From Ardenticatenales bacterium (lineage in GTDB: Bacteria; Chloroflexota; Anaerolineae; Promineifilales; Promineifilaceae): a DNA stretch of 64,000 nt. The position numbers and the translations under genes are program-made. Within the stretch, counting starts at the first letter, position 1. The number at the start of each line of letters is the position of its first letter. This document shows positions 17,634-25,235 of the stretch, piece after piece. Under the pieces are notes generated by a model. That model did not search any database. It saw only the letters and a list, made by a program, of their open reading frames with translations, and was not told the origin of the DNA. The stretch lies in NCBI GenBank assembly GCA_020634575.1, contig JACKBM010000028.1:1-64000 (forward strand), read 5' to 3'.

Positions 17634-18023
17634 ATGACACAGCGACAATCCAAACAACTGACGTGGATCACGATTGGCTTCATCATTTTGCTCATCGGCA
17701 TCGTGATCGGCGCCGACACGGGCTTTGAGGGGTTTCGTGCCTTCTACAATGTCCCCGGCGGGGACAAATTGGGCCATTTCCTACTGATTGGCACGCTCGC
17801 CTTCCTGGTCAATGCCTCGCTCGGGGCACGCCGTGTCCGTCTGGGGCCGCTGCAGCCGCTCCTGGGCAGCTTGCTGGTCACACTGGTTGTAACCGCTGAG
17901 GAATTCAGCCAGATTTTTCTGGCGCACCGCTCATTTGATCTAATGGATTTGACGGCTGATTTTGTCGGCATCCTTATCCTCGGCCGGCTGGCGGCTCACC
18001 TGATACGCAAGGAAAGTGAGTAA
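17634..18023 (+). CDS. VanZ-like membrane protein
   Basis: A 129-residue protein with four predicted membrane helices. The segments GGDKLGHFLLIGTLAFLVN, VVTAEEFSQIFLAHRSFDLMD and ADFVGILILGRL match the VanZ pattern, where the acidic and Arg-Ser-Phe-Asp motif is conserved. VanZ gives low-level teicoplanin resistance in enterococci, but most homologues have no proven role. AGCGGAGGCACAGGT before the ATG is a good ribosome site. Its TAA shares one base with the next start. Confidence 0.85.
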   Translation: MTQRQSKQLTWITIGFIILLIGIVIGADTGFEGFRAFYNVPGGDKLGHFLLIGTLAFLVNASLGARRVRLGPLQPLLGSLLVTLVVTAEEFSQIFLAHRSFDLMDLTADFVGILILGRLAAHLIRKESE

Positions 18024-18457
18024 TGGTATCCCGACGGCACTGGATCATTCTGGGCGTGGTGGGCGGCTTCGGCTGCCTCGCCTTTGTCGCGGTGGTGATC
18101 GTCGTGCTCGCCGGCGGCCTGGTGATGGTGGCTGGCGATCTTGACGCTGAGGCAGCTACGGTGGAATCCACAGCACCAGACGCCGCCCAGATTGATCTTT
18201 GCCGGAATACGCTTGGCATTCGGGCTGAGGTCGAGCTGACTGTTGAATACTACCTGTTTCAGCCCGGCTTCCTGGATGACAGGCTGGAATGTCGTTTTCG
18301 CGTGGAAGCTGATACGCTTGACGATATTTTCATCGCCGGCATTGATCCATACGACGAAGGCACCCAGGAACTTGCGCCCGGCCGGTTCCTGCAGCTCACC
18401 ATCGAAAATCCCACGCCCGGCGTTTACCTGATCACCGGTTACTGGTTTGAGACCTGA
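18023..18457 (+). CDS. Membrane-anchored hypothetical protein
   Basis: A 144-residue protein with a single strong N-terminal membrane helix (residues 8-37, LGVVGGFGCLAFVAVVIVV in part) and an extracytoplasmic part of about 100 residues containing two Cys (DLCRN and LECRFRV) and a beta-rich end. It overlaps the VanZ-like gene by one base (TAATG), so the two are coupled and may work together. No family is recognised. Confidence 0.75.
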   Translation: MVSRRHWIILGVVGGFGCLAFVAVVIVVLAGGLVMVAGDLDAEAATVESTAPDAAQIDLCRNTLGIRAEVELTVEYYLFQPGFLDDRLECRFRVEADTLDDIFIAGIDPYDEGTQELAPGRFLQLTIENPTPGVYLITGYWFET

Positions 18458-18481
18458 TCTTAACCTCCAGGTTGGTTGGCG

Positions 18482-18487
18482 TATAAT
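18482..18487 (+). promoter_or_regulatory. TATAAT box 9 bases before a start codon
   Basis: A perfect TATAAT at 18482-18487 with TTAACC at 18460-18465 (16-base spacing) as a fair -35. Only nine bases separate the box from the ATG at 18497, and no ribosome site fits between, so the EamA gene is probably read from a leaderless transcript. Confidence 0.55.
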
Positions 18488-18496
18488 AGCGCCCTT

Positions 18497-19396
18497 ATGA
18501 ACCAGACCACGACGTCGACCAGTGACACATTATCTCCGCAAACCTGGGCTGTCCTCATCGCCATGCTGATGATTGACAGCTTTCATTTGATATTTGGCCG
18601 GCTGCTGACCAATTACATGTCACCGTTCGTATCGGCGCTATTTTTGATGCTGGTGGCAACGATCGAAGTCGGTGCCGTGTTGGCCTGGCGGCGGGCCATC
18701 GATTGGCGGGTTTTCTGGCAACATCGCTGGTTTTTCCTGGCGATCGGCGGCCTGGTGGCTGGTTCCACGGTGATGAACTATACCGCCGTGACGCTCATCG
18801 ATCCCGGTACTGCCTCTATTCTTGGCCGGTTCGCAACGGTGGTGACGCTGGCCCTCAGCTATTTCTGGCTGAAAGAAAGCCTGAGCCGGCAGGAACTGAT
18901 CGGGGCGGCGCTCTGTGTGGTCGGCGCTGTCACCATCACGTTCCAGCCGGGCGACCTATTTCGGACCGGCTCTCTCCTGGTCATCGGCGCCCTGAGCTTT
19001 TACTCGCTGCACATCGCCATCGTCAAACGGTATGGCGACAACATGGATTTTGGCAATTTCTTTCTCTACCGGGTCGCCACCACGGCGGCCTTCCTGGTGA
19101 TTTTTACCCTGCTCAGCGGCAACGCTGCCTTGCCCCCATCCAGGCAAGCCTGGCTGATTGTACTGATCGCCGCCACGGTGGATGTCGTTGTGAGCCGGCT
19201 GCTGTACTACTGGGCGCTGCGGCAGATGCGGCTGGGCATCCACACCATCCTACTGACCATGACACCGGTGCTGACCATCATCTGGTCCAGGCTGTTTTTT
19301 GCCGAAAGCCCGACGCCACAGGGGCTGATCGGCGGCGCCATCGTCATGGCCGGCATCCTGCTGGTCGCCGTCGCCCAGCAGCGCCGTGCCCGCTAG
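18497..19396 (+). CDS. EamA-family (DMT) transporter
   Basis: A 299-residue integral membrane protein with ten hydrophobic helices in two homologous five-helix halves. The end of the first half has the typical SILGRFATVVTLALSYFWL and ESLSRQELIGAALCVVGAV segments; the second ends with SPTPQGLIGGAIVMAGILLV. The family exports amino acids, nucleobases or other small metabolites, but the substrate here cannot be told. The ATG at 18497 is preferred over one at 18476 because of the TATAAT box between them. Confidence 0.9.
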   Translation: MNQTTTSTSDTLSPQTWAVLIAMLMIDSFHLIFGRLLTNYMSPFVSALFLMLVATIEVGAVLAWRRAIDWRVFWQHRWFFLAIGGLVAGSTVMNYTAVTLIDPGTASILGRFATVVTLALSYFWLKESLSRQELIGAALCVVGAVTITFQPGDLFRTGSLLVIGALSFYSLHIAIVKRYGDNMDFGNFFLYRVATTAAFLVIFTLLSGNAALPPSRQAWLIVLIAATVDVVVSRLLYYWALRQMRLGIHTILLTMTPVLTIIWSRLFFAESPTPQGLIGGAIVMAGILLVAVAQQRRAR

Positions 19397-19462
19397 TTTA
19401 ACCCGTCGGGTTCGCTAACCCGTCAGGTTGGCCGACCCGACGGGTTGGTCAACCCCTCACCC
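19397..19462. repeat. ACCCGACGGGT intergenic palindrome, copy 4
   Basis: Three cores (ACCCGTCGGGTT, ACCCGTCAGGTT and ACCCGACGGGTT) are followed by AACCCCTCACCC. It fills the gap between the EamA and DinB genes, ending immediately before the DinB ribosome site. Confidence 0.8.
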
Positions 19463-19477
19463 AAAAGGATACTGTTG

Positions 19478-19954
19478 ATGAGTCAAATTGATCCGAACCA
19501 TTTTACGGCCGCCCTCAAGGCCTTGCTGCACGAAACCTTCTACAAGGTCGATGGCCACTTTCTCGACCGGGGTGACTCGCTATTTGAGACGCTGGCCCAG
19601 GTCTCCGCCGCGGAAGCGTCCCTGCCGGTGGGTGGCCGTTGCGCCACCTTGGCGGCGCAGGTGAAACACACCGCCTACTACCTGGAAGTCGTCGTTGATT
19701 CAATCCAGACAGTCGATTTTCCCGGGGCTGACTGGGGCCTGATCTGGCAAACCGTCAGCGCGGTGGATGAGGCGGAGTGGGCGGCCATACAGGCGGAGAT
19801 GCACAAACAGTATGAGCGCATCATCGCCCTGATCGATGGCGCGCCAGCCTGGCCCACCGAGGCCCACCTGGCCGGCGCCATCGCCGTCGTCGCCCATTCA
19901 GCCTACCACCTGGGCGAGATTCGCCAGGCGCTGTGTACGCTTAAGAACGGTTAA
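19478..19954 (+). CDS. DinB-like protein
   Basis: A 158-residue protein of the DinB superfamily, a four-helix bundle that binds a divalent metal through three His and acts in thiol-dependent or hydrolytic chemistry. The QVKHTAYYLEVVV segment and the C-terminal VAHSAYHLGEIRQAL segment provide the conserved His residues. The ATG at 19478 follows AAAAGGA eight bases upstream. No substrate is indicated. It is flanked by two palindromic repeat copies. A second DinB-like protein is at 26483. Confidence 0.8.
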   Translation: MSQIDPNHFTAALKALLHETFYKVDGHFLDRGDSLFETLAQVSAAEASLPVGGRCATLAAQVKHTAYYLEVVVDSIQTVDFPGADWGLIWQTVSAVDEAEWAAIQAEMHKQYERIIALIDGAPAWPTEAHLAGAIAVVAHSAYHLGEIRQALCTLKNG

Positions 19955-19961
19955 TTGATTG

Positions 19962-20027
19962 GGTGAGGGGTTGTGGGGGACCCGACGGGTGGTAGCCGAC
20001 CCGTCGGGTCCCCCACAACCCCTCACC
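19962..20027. repeat. ACCCGACGGGT palindrome, copy 5: perfect 29-bp hairpin
   Basis: The left arm 19962-19990 (beginning GGTGAGGGGTTGTGGGGG) is exactly complementary to the right arm 19999-20027, leaving an eight-base loop, GGTAGCCG. It sits directly before the ribosome site (AGAAGGAGGA) of the next gene. This is the best-preserved copy and defines the full length of the family. Confidence 0.93.
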
Positions 20028-20045
20028 GCCAGAAGGAGGAGAGTG

Positions 20046-20927
20046 ATGCAAGCCCAAGGGGTCAACCCGATTTTACCCACCCCATTCCTGGCCGATGGCG
20101 CCCTGGACATCCCCAGTCTGCGCCGGCTGATTGATTTCCAGAAAGCGGCCGGCGTAAATGGCGTCGCCATCCTCGGTTTTATGGGTGAGGCGCATAAGCT
20201 GTCGGAGGCGGAGCGGCGCCAGGTCATCGAAGTCGTCGTTGAGCAAAGCGCCGGCGAGCTGGATGTCTGGGTGGGCGTACGCGCCCTGGGGACGATGGGT
20301 GCCGTCGAGCAATCCCGGGTCGCCCAGGCTGCCGGCGCTGACGCCGTTTTTGTCGCCCCTATCGAAATCCAGAATGACGAAGCCCTGTATCAGCATTTCA
20401 AAACGGTGGCGCAGGCAATCGATATTCCGGTCATGATTCACGACCTGCCGGACTCCTTTCACACCATTCTGTCAGCCCCGCTCATCGCGCGGCTGGGTCG
20501 GGATGGCTACTGCCCCTTCATCAAAATGGAGGACCCGCCCATCGGCCCCAAAATGAGCCAGATCGCGGCCTTGTCCGAAGGGAAAGTTGGCGTTTTCGGT
20601 GGTTTGGGTGGCCTCTATTACCTGGAGGAGCTGGAGCGGGGCGCCCTGGGCATCATGACAGGCTTTTCTTTCCCAGAGGTGCTGGTCCAGATCTTCAATG
20701 AGTATCGGAGCGGCGATGTTGACAGAGCGCGGGCCACGTTTGACCATTACGCCTCGCTTATCCGCTACGAGTTTCAGCCCAAAATCGGGCTGGCCTATCG
20801 CAAACATATCTACCACAAACGGGGCGTCTTCAGCACAACCACTGTTCGCCCGCCGGCGATGGGGCTGGACCCGTATTCCGCCGCTGAACTGGAGCGAACG
20901 ATTGCGCGGGCTGGCCTGAAGATTTAG
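20046..20927 (+). CDS. Dihydrodipicolinate synthase-family aldolase/lyase
   Basis: A 293-residue TIM-barrel of the DapA/NAL family, with ILPTPFLADGALDIPSLRRL at the start, GVNGVAILGFMGEAHKLS and GVRALGTMGAVEQSRVAQAA. The Schiff-base Lys is present in PFIKMEDPP. The usual Tyr-Asn-x-Pro segment that holds the general-acid Tyr is replaced by MIHDLPDS, so lysine synthesis is unlikely; a different keto-acid aldolase or dehydratase role is inferred. The start at 20046 follows an AGAAGGAGGA ribosome site located just after a perfect 29-bp hairpin. It stands apart from its neighbours. Confidence 0.82.
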   Translation: MQAQGVNPILPTPFLADGALDIPSLRRLIDFQKAAGVNGVAILGFMGEAHKLSEAERRQVIEVVVEQSAGELDVWVGVRALGTMGAVEQSRVAQAAGADAVFVAPIEIQNDEALYQHFKTVAQAIDIPVMIHDLPDSFHTILSAPLIARLGRDGYCPFIKMEDPPIGPKMSQIAALSEGKVGVFGGLGGLYYLEELERGALGIMTGFSFPEVLVQIFNEYRSGDVDRARATFDHYASLIRYEFQPKIGLAYRKHIYHKRGVFSTTTVRPPAMGLDPYSAAELERTIARAGLKI

Positions 20928-20932
20928 ATTGC

Positions 20933-20995
20933 TGAGGGGTTGGGGGGAACCCGACGGGTTGTTACCGACCCGTCGGGTCCCCCCCAATCCCTCGC
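20933..20995. repeat. ACCCGACGGGT intergenic palindrome, copy 6
   Basis: The left arm GAGGGGTTGGGGGGAACCCG and core ACGGGTT pair with ACCCGTCGGGTCCCCCC and AATCCCTC, nearly perfect. It follows directly on the stop of the DapA-family gene. Confidence 0.88.
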
Positions 20996-21177
20996 CGTAT
21001 CAACCGGCCGGTTGACCCCTCCCCCAGCCGGCTGACCCCAAATCCATCCCGCATTCCCCCAACTTCCACCGCGTGGTGGGTTCGCGCCCACTCCCTTTCC
21101 TCTATCCTTCTCCCATACATTCACAACAACCAAGACCGGCGCCGCCCATCGTCTGGCGCCCGGTCCGGGAGAAAGGC

Positions 21178-22089
21178 ATGAGTACGGTTATTGAGGTTCA
21201 GAATTTACACAAACGTTATGGCGATCATGTCGCCGTAGACGATATCTCCTTCAGCGTTCAGCAAGGCGAGATCTTTGGCATCATCGGCCCTAACGGCGCC
21301 GGCAAAACTACCACCGTCGAGTCCATCATGGGCCTGCGCAAGCCGGATGGCGGCACGGTCCGCGTCCTGGGCGCCGATCCGCAGCAGAATCGTGAAGCGG
21401 TCGTCCAGCGCATTGGCATCCAACTCCAGGAAGCCAACCTGCCGGAGCGGCTCAAGGTGTGGGAAGCCATCGACCTGATGGCCACCTTCTACGAGCAGAC
21501 CGTTCCCTGGGAACCACTTTTGGCTGAATGGGGGATCGCCGACAAAAAGAACACGATGTTTGGCCAGCTCTCCGGCGGTCAAAAACAACGCCTTTTCATC
21601 GCCGCCGCCCTGGTCAATGACCCGGAAATTGTCTTTCTCGACGAGCTGACCACCGGCCTGGACCCCCAGGCCCGCCGCGCCACCTGGGAGATGGTCCGGG
21701 CCATCCGCGACGCCGGCAAAACGGTTGTCCTGGTCACCCACTTCATGGACGAGGCCGAGGCGCTTTGCGACCGTATTGCCATCATCGATTCTGGTCGCGT
21801 CGTTGCCCTGGACACGCCGGCGCAACTCATCGCCCAAACAGCCCAGGGCACACGCATCCACTTTACCAACGTCAACGGCTACGATGCCCAGCAGCTCCGC
21901 AACCTGTCCGCCGTCAGCCGGGTCGATATGGCCGGCCGCCAGGTGACAGTCCACGGCGACGGCCCCCTCCTGGCCCAGGTCGCCGTCGCCCTCGCCGAAG
22001 CAGAGATCACCCCCCGCGACCTCCGTCTCGAGCAGGCGGACCTGGAGGATGTGTTTATTGCGCTGACGGGGCATGGGTTAAGAGCCTGA
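21178..22089 (+). CDS. ABC transporter ATP-binding protein
   Basis: A 303-residue ATPase subunit: Walker A GPNGAGKTTT near residue 40, ABC signature QLSGGQKQRLF, Walker B IVFLDELTTGLDPQ and switch His in VLVTHFMDEAE. The C-terminal 80 residues form an extra domain common in drug and polymer exporters (DRA/NodI-like). The start follows GAGAAAGG. It forms an exporter with the permease 185 bases downstream, energising transport from the cytoplasm. The substrate is unknown. Confidence 0.94.
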   Translation: MSTVIEVQNLHKRYGDHVAVDDISFSVQQGEIFGIIGPNGAGKTTTVESIMGLRKPDGGTVRVLGADPQQNREAVVQRIGIQLQEANLPERLKVWEAIDLMATFYEQTVPWEPLLAEWGIADKKNTMFGQLSGGQKQRLFIAAALVNDPEIVFLDELTTGLDPQARRATWEMVRAIRDAGKTVVLVTHFMDEAEALCDRIAIIDSGRVVALDTPAQLIAQTAQGTRIHFTNVNGYDAQQLRNLSAVSRVDMAGRQVTVHGDGPLLAQVAVALAEAEITPRDLRLEQADLEDVFIALTGHGLRA

Positions 22090-22118
22090 TGAGCATTCGT
22101 CAGTAAGGTGATCAGGAC

Positions 22119-22226
22119 GGGCCGGTGGCCCTTTCAGCCGTCAGTACGCGGGCGTGGCCCGCTTTCAGTAACGCTTACTGAACGGGCCGCAGGCCCATAC
22201 TGACAACCGAAAGGGGCGACAGCCCC
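22119..22226. repeat. Array of five short perfect hairpins
   Basis: Within 108 bases five stems follow one another: GGGCC/GGCCC (22119-22131), GCGGGC/GCCCGC (22148-22162), CAGTAA/TTACTG (22166-22180), GGGCC/GGCCC (22184-22196) and GGGGC/GCCCC (22213-22226), with loops of three or four bases. It lies between the ABC ATPase gene and its permease gene, where it could tune the ratio of the two products. Confidence 0.8.
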
Positions 22227-22274
22227 GTACCGACCGCCGACCAACTAAAACAATCACCCATGAAAGGATTTATC

Positions 22275-23009
22275 ATGAAAAGCTTCCTCAAACTTCTCAC
22301 TGTTCAATTCAAACTATTCTACCGCGAGCCGATCGCGTTCTTTTTCACGCTGGTCTTTCCCACCTTGTTGCTGGTGCTTTTTGGCATCATCTATGGCAAT
22401 GAGCCGGCCTTTGGGACGCCGTTTGGCTATATCGATGGCTCAATTGCCGGGCTGTCCGGCATCATCATCGGCACGGTGGGGCTGGTGAGCATCCCGGTAG
22501 CGACGGCGACACAGCGGGAGCAGCGCGTGCTGCGCCGGCTAAAAGCGACGCCGATGAATCCGCGCACTTACCTCGCTGCGGATGTGGTCATCAATTACGT
22601 GATCGCGCTGGTGGGTCTGGTTGGGCTCATCGTCATCGCCCGGCTGGTTTTTGATCTGCGCTTTGAGGGCAATTGGCTGGCTATTTGGGCCGCCTTTACC
22701 CTGGCTGCCATCGCCTTCTTCTCGGTCGGTTACTTCCTGGCCAGCCTGGCGCCCACCAGCCGGATCGCCACCGTGGTGGGCCAGGTGCTGCTCTTCCCCA
22801 TGATGTTCCTGAGTGGCGCAACCATCCCGTTGCAGGTGATGCCGGATGGGGTCCAGCAAGTGGCCAAATGGATGCCGCTTACTCATGTGGTTGGCCTGTT
22901 GCAGGATCTCTGGTTCGGCCGGGGCTGGAATGTGACCTCGCTGATTGTACTGGCGGCTCTTATCCTTCTGGGTGTGACCCTGTCCAGCCGCTCTTTCCGT
23001 TGGGAATAG
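22275..23009 (+). CDS. ABC-2 type transporter permease
   Basis: A 244-residue permease with six hydrophobic helices, typical of ABC-2 exporters. The first segment KLLTVQFKLFYREPIAFFFT and the central TATQREQRVLRRLKATPM loop are characteristic, as is MFLSGATIPLQVMPDGVQQV. The ATG at 22275 is chosen because AAAGGA lies seven bases upstream; the ATG at 22260 has none. It partners the ATPase at 21178. A kinase and regulator pair follows, a context often seen for antibiotic or lipid stress exporters, which suggests but does not prove regulation by them. Confidence 0.9.
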   Translation: MKSFLKLLTVQFKLFYREPIAFFFTLVFPTLLLVLFGIIYGNEPAFGTPFGYIDGSIAGLSGIIIGTVGLVSIPVATATQREQRVLRRLKATPMNPRTYLAADVVINYVIALVGLVGLIVIARLVFDLRFEGNWLAIWAAFTLAAIAFFSVGYFLASLAPTSRIATVVGQVLLFPMMFLSGATIPLQVMPDGVQQVAKWMPLTHVVGLLQDLWFGRGWNVTSLIVLAALILLGVTLSSRSFRWE

Positions 23010-23065
23010 TTGTGTTAAGATAAATCCTCCCGGTGCATCGAGCGCCGGGAGGATAGGTTGGTGCC

Positions 23066-24310
23066 ATGACGCTGCAAATAAATCAACCTGAAGAAAAGCA
23101 TCATGTTGACGCCTGGGAGAGACTTGGTTGGATCTGGACACTCCTTTTCTTGCTAAGCGTCCTGGTCTCGCTGTTCTTCGCCCTGCGCAATGACAGGATG
23201 GATCCAGATAGCCGGCGGTTGAGCTGGCTGCTTTGTATCCTTCTTTTAATCATCCACACGGGCGTAGTCTACTTTATTCGCCGACGGCCAGATAATTTCC
23301 GTGAATACCAGCTGCCGCTGGCCGTCTACGTTGCCACTCTGCTGGCGATCACCATCTGGCTGATCAGCCTGGATGATGCCTTCTATTTCCTGCTGTTCAC
23401 AGCTTATGGGCAGATTTTCAGCCTGCTGCACATGCGCCTGGCCATCCCCGCCATGCTCATCCTGACGACAGCAGTCGCTGTCTCCCAGGCTCGGGCTGAA
23501 GGGATTGCCCTGAGCTGGAGCAGCCCTTTTGTCATCTACTACGTGGCCGGCTCTTTAGGTGGCATCTTTATGGCGTTCTGGATTTACGCCATCATTGAGC
23601 AGAGCGCCAAACGGCGCGAGCTAATCAAGGAGCTGGAGCAAACCCAAAGCAATCTGGCCGCAGCAGAGCGGCGTGAGGGGCAGTTGGCTGAACGGCAACG
23701 CCTGGCCCGGGAGATCCATGACACGCTGGCGCAAGGCTTTACAAGCATCGTCATGCATCTGGAAGCGTTGGAAGGCGCCTTGCCTGAAACCAGCGAGATC
23801 GCCCAGCGTCACCTGGACATGGCGCGGCAAACGGCCCGTGACAATCTGATGGCCGCCCGGCGCGTGGTCGCCGATTTACGGCCGGAATTGTTGGAAAAGG
23901 AGCCATTGCCTCAGGCGCTGGAACGGGTCGTCAGTAGTTGGTCACAGGAAACCGGCATCCAGGCACGGGCCAATTTCAGCGGGGAGGCGCTGGCGCTGCA
24001 CCCGCAGATCGAGGTCACTTTACTGCGCGCCACACAGGAAGCGCTCAGCAACATTCGCAAACATGCCCAGGCCGACGAAGTTAATGTGACGTTGACCTAT
24101 TTTGGGGAACAGGTCATGCTGGATGTGCAGGATAACGGCATCGGCCTGAGCCGCAGCCGCTTGAATGGGGCCGCCGGGCAAGCCAGCGGCGCCAGCAGCG
24201 GTTTTGGCTTGCAGGCGATGCGAGAACGAGTCGCCCAGCTGAACGGGACGCTGTCCATTGAAAGCTCCGCCGACGAAGGGACGACCCTCGTGGTCGCGAT
24301 ACCAGTATGA
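23066..24310 (+). CDS. Sensor histidine kinase, LiaS/DesK-like
   Basis: A 414-residue kinase with five or six membrane helices over residues 20-185 and little extracytoplasmic loop, so it probably senses the membrane itself. A coiled coil follows, then the HisKA_3 helix with the phospho-acceptor His around residue 218 in RLAREIHDTLAQGFTSIVM, and the ATPase domain with NIRKHA, DNGIGL and GFGLQAM. The stop overlaps the regulator start by four bases (ATGA). The upstream ABC exporter 57 bases away may be in the same transcript. Confidence 0.94.
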   Translation: MTLQINQPEEKHHVDAWERLGWIWTLLFLLSVLVSLFFALRNDRMDPDSRRLSWLLCILLLIIHTGVVYFIRRRPDNFREYQLPLAVYVATLLAITIWLISLDDAFYFLLFTAYGQIFSLLHMRLAIPAMLILTTAVAVSQARAEGIALSWSSPFVIYYVAGSLGGIFMAFWIYAIIEQSAKRRELIKELEQTQSNLAAAERREGQLAERQRLAREIHDTLAQGFTSIVMHLEALEGALPETSEIAQRHLDMARQTARDNLMAARRVVADLRPELLEKEPLPQALERVVSSWSQETGIQARANFSGEALALHPQIEVTLLRATQEALSNIRKHAQADEVNVTLTYFGEQVMLDVQDNGIGLSRSRLNGAAGQASGASSGFGLQAMRERVAQLNGTLSIESSADEGTTLVVAIPV

Positions 24311-24942
24311 ACAAGATCCGAATTATCATTGTGGACGACCATCTGGTCGTGCGTGAAGGGCTAAAGGGGATGCTCGCCGCCCAGCCTGATTTTGACGTGG
24401 TCGGTGAAGCGGCCGACGGCTCAGCCGGGGTCGCCCTGGCCTTGCAGGCAACCCCCGACGTGATTCTCATGGACCTGCGCATGCCGGGCACTGACGGTGT
24501 CGGCGCAATTCGGTCCCTGAAAGCGCTCAACCATCCCAGCCGGGTCCTCGTCCTGACCACCTACGACAGTGATGCCGACATCGTGGCGGCGGTTGAGGCA
24601 GGGGCAACCGGTTATCTGCTGAAGGACACGCCGCGGGCCGACCTGTTTCGGGCGATCCGGGCGGCGGCGGCGGGCGAATCCGTCCTGGCGCCAGCCGTGG
24701 CAGCGCGGCTGATGAAGCAGGTGACCGAACCGGCCGGTGAACTCCTCACCGCCCGCGAACTGGAAGTGCTGGCCCAGGTCGCCCGCGGCCTCAGCAACCG
24801 CGAGGTCGGCAAATCCCTGCACATCTCCGAAGCAACCGTCAAAACCCACCTCATCCACATCTTCGGCAAACTCGATGTCAGCGACCGCACAGCCGCGGTC
24901 ACCGTAGCCCTGGAGAAAGGCATCCTGCGCCTGGACCGTTAG
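24307..24942 (+). CDS. NarL/LiaR-type response regulator
   Basis: A 211-residue regulator with a receiver domain (DD at residues 10-11, phospho-acceptor Asp56 in LMDLRMPGTDG, Thr in LTTYDSD, Lys in YLLKDTPR) and a C-terminal LuxR-type helix-turn-helix (LTARELEVLAQVARGLSNRE, SEATVKTHLIHIFGKL). It is coupled to the kinase by an ATGA overlap. It closely resembles the regulator at 7822, so the two pairs may be old duplicates. Confidence 0.95.
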   Translation: MNKIRIIIVDDHLVVREGLKGMLAAQPDFDVVGEAADGSAGVALALQATPDVILMDLRMPGTDGVGAIRSLKALNHPSRVLVLTTYDSDADIVAAVEAGATGYLLKDTPRADLFRAIRAAAAGESVLAPAVAARLMKQVTEPAGELLTARELEVLAQVARGLSNREVGKSLHISEATVKTHLIHIFGKLDVSDRTAAVTVALEKGILRLDR

Positions 24943-24951
24943 GGAGGAAAA

Positions 24952-25224
24952 ATGGCACCCATTTCGACAAAAATCGACGACGAGGTTCTGAACATCGGCG
25001 GGCGGCAGATTACGCTGCGCCGCCAGACCGTCTCGGGCGTGTGGCGACCGGCCGGTTTTGTCTACCAGCGGCCCCGCGCCATCCTGGTGAGCGATGCTAC
25101 GGGTGAGCAGCTGATCCCGATCCCCGACGTGACCCGCCAACTCCAGCTCACCTTCCTGGGCCTGGCCGCGCTGTTCAGCTTGCTGACAGCGCTCAGCGGG
25201 CTTTTTAGCCGAAAAACAAATTAG
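24952..25224 (+). CDS. Small membrane-anchored hypothetical protein
   Basis: A 90-residue protein whose first 60 residues form a small beta-rich domain (NIGGRQITLRRQTV and AILVSDATGEQLIPI) and whose C-terminus is a membrane helix (QLTFLGLAALFSLLTALSGL). It starts nine bases after the regulator with a strong ribosome site, AGGGAGGAAAA, so it belongs to the kinase/regulator operon. With the GerW-like protein next to it, it may form a small membrane module. No family is recognised. Confidence 0.75.
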   Translation: MAPISTKIDDEVLNIGGRQITLRRQTVSGVWRPAGFVYQRPRAILVSDATGEQLIPIPDVTRQLQLTFLGLAALFSLLTALSGLFSRKTN

Positions 25225-25235
25225 GAGAAAACATC

